Source of the DNA: Mimachlamys varia
Lineage: Eukaryota > Mollusca > Bivalvia > Pectinida > Pectinidae
Length of the DNA stretch: 64,000 bases
Direction of reading: 5' to 3'
NCBI GenBank assembly: GCA_947623455.1
Contig: OX392534.1
Location: 41,235,426 to 41,299,425, forward strand
Position numbers and translations under genes: made by a program. Position 1 is the first letter of the stretch; the number at the start of each line of letters is the position of its first letter. Below the pieces are notes generated by a model. The model was not told where the DNA came from, ran no database searches, and saw only the letters and a program-made list of their open reading frames with translations. Below, piece after piece: positions 58,701-64,000 of this stretch.

Positions 58701-61505
58701 GTCTATATAGTGGACAGACTGGTCACTACACTGAGTGTGTGTCTATATAGTGGACAGACTGGTCACTACACAGAGTGTGTGTCTATATAGTGGACAGACT
58801 GGTCACTACACAGAGTGTGTGTCTATTAAGTGGACAGACTGGTCACTACACTGAGTGTGTGTCTATATAGTGGACAGACTGGTCACTACACTGAGTGTGT
58901 GTCTATATAGTGGACAGACTGGTCACTACACTGAATGTGTGTCTATATAGTGGACAGACTGGTCACTACACTGAGTGTGTGTCTATATAGTAGACAGACT
59001 GGTCACTACACTGAGTGTGTGTCTATATAGTGGACAGACTGGTCACTACACTGAGTGTGTGTCTATATAGTGGACAGACTGGTCACTACACTGAGTGTGT
59101 GTCTATATAGTGAACAGACTGGTCACTACACTGAGTGTGTGTCTATATAGTGGACAGACTGGTCACTACACTGAGTGTGTGTCTATATAGTTGACAGACT
59201 GGTCACTACACTGAGTGTGTGTCTATATAGTGGACAGACTGGTCACTACACTGAGTGTGTGCCTATATAATGGACAGACTGGTCACTACACTGAGTGTGT
59301 GTCTATATAGTGGACAGACTGGTCACTACACTGAGTGTGTGTCTATATAGTGGACAGACTGGTCACTACACTGAGTGTGTGTCTATATAGTTGACAGACT
59401 GGTCACTACACTGAGTGTGTGCCTATATAGTGGACAGACTGGTCACTACACTGATTATGTCTATATAATGGACAGACTGGTCACTACACTGAGTGTGTGT
59501 CTATAGTGGACAGTGGACAGACTGGTCACTACACTGAGTGTGTGTCTATATAGTGGACAGACTGGTCACTACACAGAGTGTGTGTCTATATAGTGGACAG
59601 ACTGGTCACTACACTTATTATGTCTATATAATGGACAGACTGGTCACTACACTGAGTGTGTGTCTATAGTGGACAGTGGACAGACTGGTCACTACACTGA
59701 GTGTGTTTCTATATAGTGGACAGACTGGTCACTACACTGAGTGTGTGTCTATATAGTTGACAGACTGGTCACTACACCGAGTGTGTGTCTATATAATGGA
59801 CAGACTGGTCACTACACAGAGTGTGTGTCTATATAGTGGACAGACTGGTCACTACACTGAGTGTGTGTCTATATAGTGGACAGACTGGTCACTACACTGA
59901 GTGTGTGTCTATATAGTGGACAGACTGGTCACTACACTAACTGTGTGTCTATATAGTGGACAGACTGATCACTACACTGAGTGTGTGTCTATATAGTGGA
60001 CAGACTGGTCACTACACTGAGTGTGTGCCTATATAGTGGACAGACTGGTCACTACACTGATTATGTCTATATAATGGACAGACTGGTCACTACACTGAGT
60101 GTGTGTCTATAGTGGACAGTGGACAGACTGGTCACTACACTGAGTGTGTGTCTATATAGTGGACAGACTGGTCACTACACAGAGTGTGTGTCTATATAGT
60201 GGACAGACTGGTCACTACACTTATTATGTCTATATAATGGACAGACTGGTCACTACACTGAGTGTGTGTCTATAGTGGACAGTGGACAGACTGGTCACTA
60301 CACTGAGTGTGTTTCTATATAGTGGACAGACTGGTCACTACACTGAGTGAGTGTCTATATAGTGGACAGACTGGTCACTACACTGAGTGTGTGTCTATAT
60401 AGTGGACAGACTGGTCACTACACTGAGTGTGTGTCTATATAGTGGACAGACTGGTCACTACACTGAGTGTGTGTCTATATAGTGGACAGACTGGTCACTA
60501 CACTGAGTGTGTGTCTATATAGTGGACAGACTGGTCACTACACTGAGTGTGTGTCTATATAGTGGACAGACTGGTCACTACACTGAGTGTGTGTCTATAT
60601 AGTGGACAGACTGGTCACTACACTGAGTGTGTGTCTATATAGTGGACAGACTGGTCACTACACTGAGTGTGTGTCTATATAGTGGACAGACTGGTCACTA
60701 CACTGAGTGTGTGTCTATATAGTGGACAGACTGGTCACTACACTGAGTGTGTGTCTATATAGTGGACAGACTGGTCACTACACTGAGTGTGTGTCTATAT
60801 AGTGGACAGACTGGTCACTACACTGAGTGTGTGTCTACATAGTGGACAGACTGGTCACTACACTGAGTGTGTGTCTATAAAGTGGACAGACTGGTCACTA
60901 CACTGAGTGTGTGTCTATATAGTGGACAGACTGGTCACTACACTGAGTGTGTGTTTATATAGTGGACAGACTGGTCACTACACAGAGTGTATGTCTATAT
61001 AGTGGACAGACTGGTCACTACACTGAGTGTGTGTCTATATAATGGACAGACTGGTCACTACACTGAGTGTGTCTATATAGCGGACAGACTGGTCACTACA
61101 CTGAGTGTGTGTCTATATAGTGGACAGACTGGTCACTACACTGAGTGTGTGTCTACATAGTGGACAGACTGGTCACTACACTGAGTGTTTGTCTACATAG
61201 TGGACAGACTGGTCACTACACTGAGTGTGTGTCTATATAGTGGACAGACTGGTCACTACACAGAGTGTATGTCTATATAGTGGACAGACTGGTCACTACA
61301 CTGAGTGTGTGTCTATATAATGGACAGACTGGTCACTACACTGAGTGTGTCTATATAGCGGACAGACTGGTCACTACACTGAGTGTGTGTCTATATAGTG
61401 GACAGACTGGTCACTACACTGAGTGTGTGTCTATATAGTGGACAGACTGGTCACTACACTGAGTGTGTGTCTATATAATGGTTGTGGACAGACTGGTCAC
61501 TACAT
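55731..61505. repeat. 40-bp satellite array, ~144 copies (5.8 kb)
   Basis: Unit GTGGACAGACTGGTCACTAC + ACTGAGTGTGTGTCTATATA (40 bp), very uniform over its whole length. Common variants: AATGGAC or TTGACAG for GTGGACA, ACAGAGTG for ACTGAGTG, CTAACTGTG, and a 38-bp form lacking TG. Blocks of variants recur: 59411-59712 matches 60017-60318 at an offset of 606, and features near 60983-61081 recur at an offset of 278. ACACTGAGTGT within the unit is self-complementary. No gene lies inside. Confidence 0.98.
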
Positions 61506-62109
61506 TGCTGAAAGCTATTCATCATGCAGGTCTTATATAATTACACTGTCTGTCGGAGAGTTTCTCCCTCTACTCCCCACCGATAAAATGATAATAAAAC
61601 ATAATTTGTGAGTTAGGATTCAAGACATAAAAATAGGGAGAAAAAATAGAAATTGGGTATATAGCCCTTGAAAATGCTTTTATGGTTGGGAAGTTGTTTC
61701 CATGTTCAGAAGAGTAATGGACAAAGCTATGGCTGAACATCAAACAAACCGGACAGCCAGACTGCCGCATCCCAAACCGGGAATCTATCGACAATCCCTC
61801 ACATCAAGTACCACCAGAATACGGTAATGTATTACCCGGACAAAACCTGTGTAGTTAACTGTTCAATACAGACCAGCTTCAATACCTAACCCAAATCATC
61901 ATGGTCAAAGTGGAAGACAAAACTTTCTTGGGCAGAGAGATTTTTTAACTATTATGAAAAATGTATAACGGTTTTTGATGGGCAAATGGATGGATCAATA
62001 GAAAGAAAGAATATGCATTATGAAATGGTTTCAAACTAACTCGTGCTTGTGGATTCAGATTAAAACAGTGGAATTGAGATAAAAAATAGAATGCCAAATT
62101 AATTTCTCT
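61506..62109. other. Unassigned unique sequence
   Basis: No gene or repeat recognised. Confidence 0.3.
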
Positions 62110-62655
62110 ATTGTTGCATCATGTCATCAGTAAGTAGGGATGTTCTATATGTGTCTCCATGGATTGGCTCTGGGTTCTGGCCTCGCCCCTGAGAACTTGG
62201 TCACTGCTGGGTCATAGATAGATATGGTTGAGGTCCACACCTTACAACCTGTATCCTATATTAATGGACCTTATTTATAGACTACCACAATAATGCTCCC
62301 TGAATTGACCTAGGTACTGACCTTGCCCTCAGGATTTGGACCCTGGGTTATAATGAATAGAAAATTTGAAACAAATTTATGTACACAATTACTGGCCATA
62401 AAGAGGATAGGTGGAATTTGCCCCTGATAACTTAGAAGATTGGTTATCATTTTGAAAAGAATCCGATCACAACCAGTCTACATACCATATTTGCTTTGAT
62501 TGAAAAGATGGCAAAGCACTATCAAGATAGGATTCAATTCCAAGATCTGTCTTTCCAATAGATTTAATTATTTCAATAACTGTACTTCTTTTGATTTTGT
62601 ATCATGGTTCTTAAAAAACCCTGGTGAGCAATACAGGCCTGCTGTGCCTCTTTGA
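62110..62655 (+). mobile_element. Decayed Helentron 3' part
   Basis: Three loosely similar ~130-bp tracts with GGCCTCGCCCCTGAGAACTT or GACCTTGCCCTCAGGATTTG-like sequence end in GGTGAGCAATACAGGCCTGC, a hairpin AGGC...GCCT (62635-62649) and CTCTTTG. This matches the 3' ends of elements A and B with mutations. The 5' end was not found. Confidence 0.55.
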
Positions 62656-63370
62656 GCCTATATAGTATATTTATGATCTTGACTTTGATAGCTATGACCA
62701 AGAAATGTACAGTACCATCTGCTCTAATTTACCTACTTTATGTGAAATTATTATTTGAAATATTATACTTAATTTTTATTTTGGATTGATTTGAACAAAA
62801 AGTTGGTAAATGACCTTCATTTTCTGAAATGATAGATGAATATTACAAAGAAAATGCCAATTGAATTGTACATATACAGAAAAAGAAATTCAACAAGATC
62901 TTGAAAGCTGACTTCAATCGTTTGTGATTGAAATATTACCAATCCACGCATTATAGCACCATGACTAAAATAGACCCAAACATAAATTTCAATTGTCTGC
63001 TGTAAGACAATGTGATGAAAAAAACATGAACTGCAACAAAAAAAATCTGTTTAAATTGACATTACATTCCAGAAGGTTAGTGTTTTAGGCTATATTTAGA
63101 CCGGACAGGACACTCGTGTCCGACTCAAACATTCATCATGGTAGAATATCCGACAGTGTCCTTCGGTCCGTCTGCCGGTCCTGTCTGACGCGCGTCTTCT
63201 TTCCATGTCTGGCAGGCACTACTGGTTACCTAACACAGGCTAAACTGTATCTTACTTGACCAGCGTGACCGTCTGCTCATGTATCTGTGCCTGCATGTGT
63301 TTTGGACATTATCAGGGGGCCCTTCTCCAATAGTGAACTTATGTAATAGGAAGAGGAAAAGTGATAAAGA
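62656..63370. other. Unassigned; GC-richer island at 63095-63200
   Basis: A CpG-containing stretch (GACCGGACAGGACACTCGTG, TCCGACAGTGTCCTTCGGTC, GACGCGCGTC) differs from its AT-rich surroundings and may be an old repeat. No gene seen. Confidence 0.3.
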
Positions 63371-63374
63371 TAGT

Positions 63375-63445
63375 GCCATCGCTGAGGCTCGATCCTCAAA
63401 CCCTTGGCTCTCCAGCCGGAAGCTTTACTGCTGGGCTAAAGGGAA
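63375..63445 (-). repeat. tRNA-like SINE relic
   Basis: On -, TAGCCCAGCAGTA (63438-63426) fits an A box and GGATCGAGCC (63395-63386) a B box, ~30 bases apart, around CTTCCGGCTGGAGAGCC. This resembles a tRNA-derived SINE head of a different family from the SINEs at 35.7 and 40.5 kb. It does not fold as a complete tRNA by eye. Confidence 0.4.
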
Positions 63446-64000
63446 ATTCGTTATACAGCTCACACTTGTAAGGCAACCTAATCATTGCATATCTTTGGCA
63501 GGACTATGTCTCTTAGGAGTTGTGAGAAGGATTAATACATTGATTTTTTTTTGTAGATGAATGTCATAATAAAATATTTCTCCATGTGATGCAGCTTTCT
63601 ATTAGAGAACCGTGTGTAACATTATACAGTCAAACCTGTATATTTACACCTCTCCCTTCTTTAGCTTAGTAAACTCTGACTGCGAATATATTAGCGTATA
63701 CGCAGTGAAAAAAGGCTCGGCGGATTGATATTTGTTCAAATATGGCGTCGTTCACACTTCAGAAAAATAAGTACTCGCTGTCGGCCATTGTTTGGTTCCT
63801 ACAAGATTTTAAAACATGGAACATATATGGAATCAATTTCCTGTGATTATGCAATAAATAGTTTCTAGCAAACTTTTGATTCGTTATGATGCGCATTCGA
63901 AACTCTTTGACGGTAACGCAAACATGGCGGCGCCCTGCAGTTGTGATGTCTGACGTTGGACCGCGTCACAACCAGATCACTGTGTCAATGCGTGTACATA
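63446..64000 (+). promoter_or_regulatory. Possible promoter or gene start at the right edge
   Basis: AACATGGCGGC at 63921-63931 matches the YY1 start-site motif, and AATATGGCGTCG near 63740 resembles it. CpG density rises over the last ~100 bases. The ATG at 63924 opens only nine codons (MAAPCSCDV) before TGA, so a coding start there would need a splice before that stop. GTCAAACCTGT near 63629 is typical of mariner-type repeat ends. Whether a gene begins here cannot be decided from this window. Confidence 0.25.

Noticed and set aside
55731..61505. Could the regular 40-bp repeats be a CRISPR array?
   Set aside because: There are no unique spacers between repeats, the genome is eukaryotic, and the units are contiguous. 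It is a satellite.
63375..63445. Functional tRNA gene on -
   Set aside because: A- and B-box-like strings are present, but no complete cloverleaf with a paired acceptor stem is apparent. A SINE relic is more likely.

Overview
This is a metazoan nuclear window, almost certainly from a bivalve mollusc and most likely a scallop. The one gene identified with confidence is a spliced 96-codon LSM8 with GT-AG introns and AATAAA signals. Around it lie repeats I associate with bivalves: a tRNA-headed SINE, Helitron2/Helentron-type elements with asymmetric terminal inverted repeats and ~150-160 bp internal tandem units, TA- and TTAA-flanked MITEs, and many minisatellites. The scallop assignment rests on my recollection of the SINE and Helentron ends, so it is an inference.

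Layout. 0.7-4.4 kb: LSM8 on + (four coding exons). Both ends of its third intron have grown into tandem repeats that copy the splice sites. 4.6-7.0 kb: a SINE tail, a frameshifted reverse-transcriptase pseudogene on - and a truncated Helentron on -. 7.2-11.35 kb: a putative four-exon gene on - of unknown family. A 339-bp TTAA MITE splits its largest exon, and a second copy of the MITE and a 1-kb minisatellite lie in an intron. 12.9-13.6 kb: a 49-bp minisatellite, followed by a short cluster of phase-compatible candidate exons on + (14.08-14.58 kb) and a TA-flanked MITE. 15-21.5 kb: mostly featureless. 21.5-22.6 kb: a minisatellite. 23.4-28.3 kb: two neighbouring Helentrons, the first with another Helitron-like element inserted into it. 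30.8-31.9 kb: an 83-bp minisatellite. 35.6-36.9 kb: a decayed Helentron carrying a SINE with a perfect 12-bp target duplication. 37.5-40.7 kb: a palindromic MITE, a G-rich minisatellite and a SINE on -. 46-48.7 kb: a 118-bp duplication and a MITE whose one end has been amplified ~24-fold. 50.45 kb: a 196-bp Helitron-like element. 55.7-61.5 kb: a 5.8-kb satellite of ~144 copies of a 40-bp unit. 62-64 kb: a decayed Helentron, a tRNA-like SINE relic and a possible promoter at the right edge.

Tandem arrays alone make up roughly a quarter of the window (lengths added by hand). Between 15 and 62 kb I see no gene I can name, only isolated candidate exons, so this stretch is either intergenic or the introns of a gene whose main exons lie elsewhere. 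The signals most worth checking are the two splice-site minisatellites inside LSM8 and the MITE-split gene on the - strand. Exon boundaries were found by eye from splice consensus, reading phase and, for LSM8, family knowledge. No database search was run.
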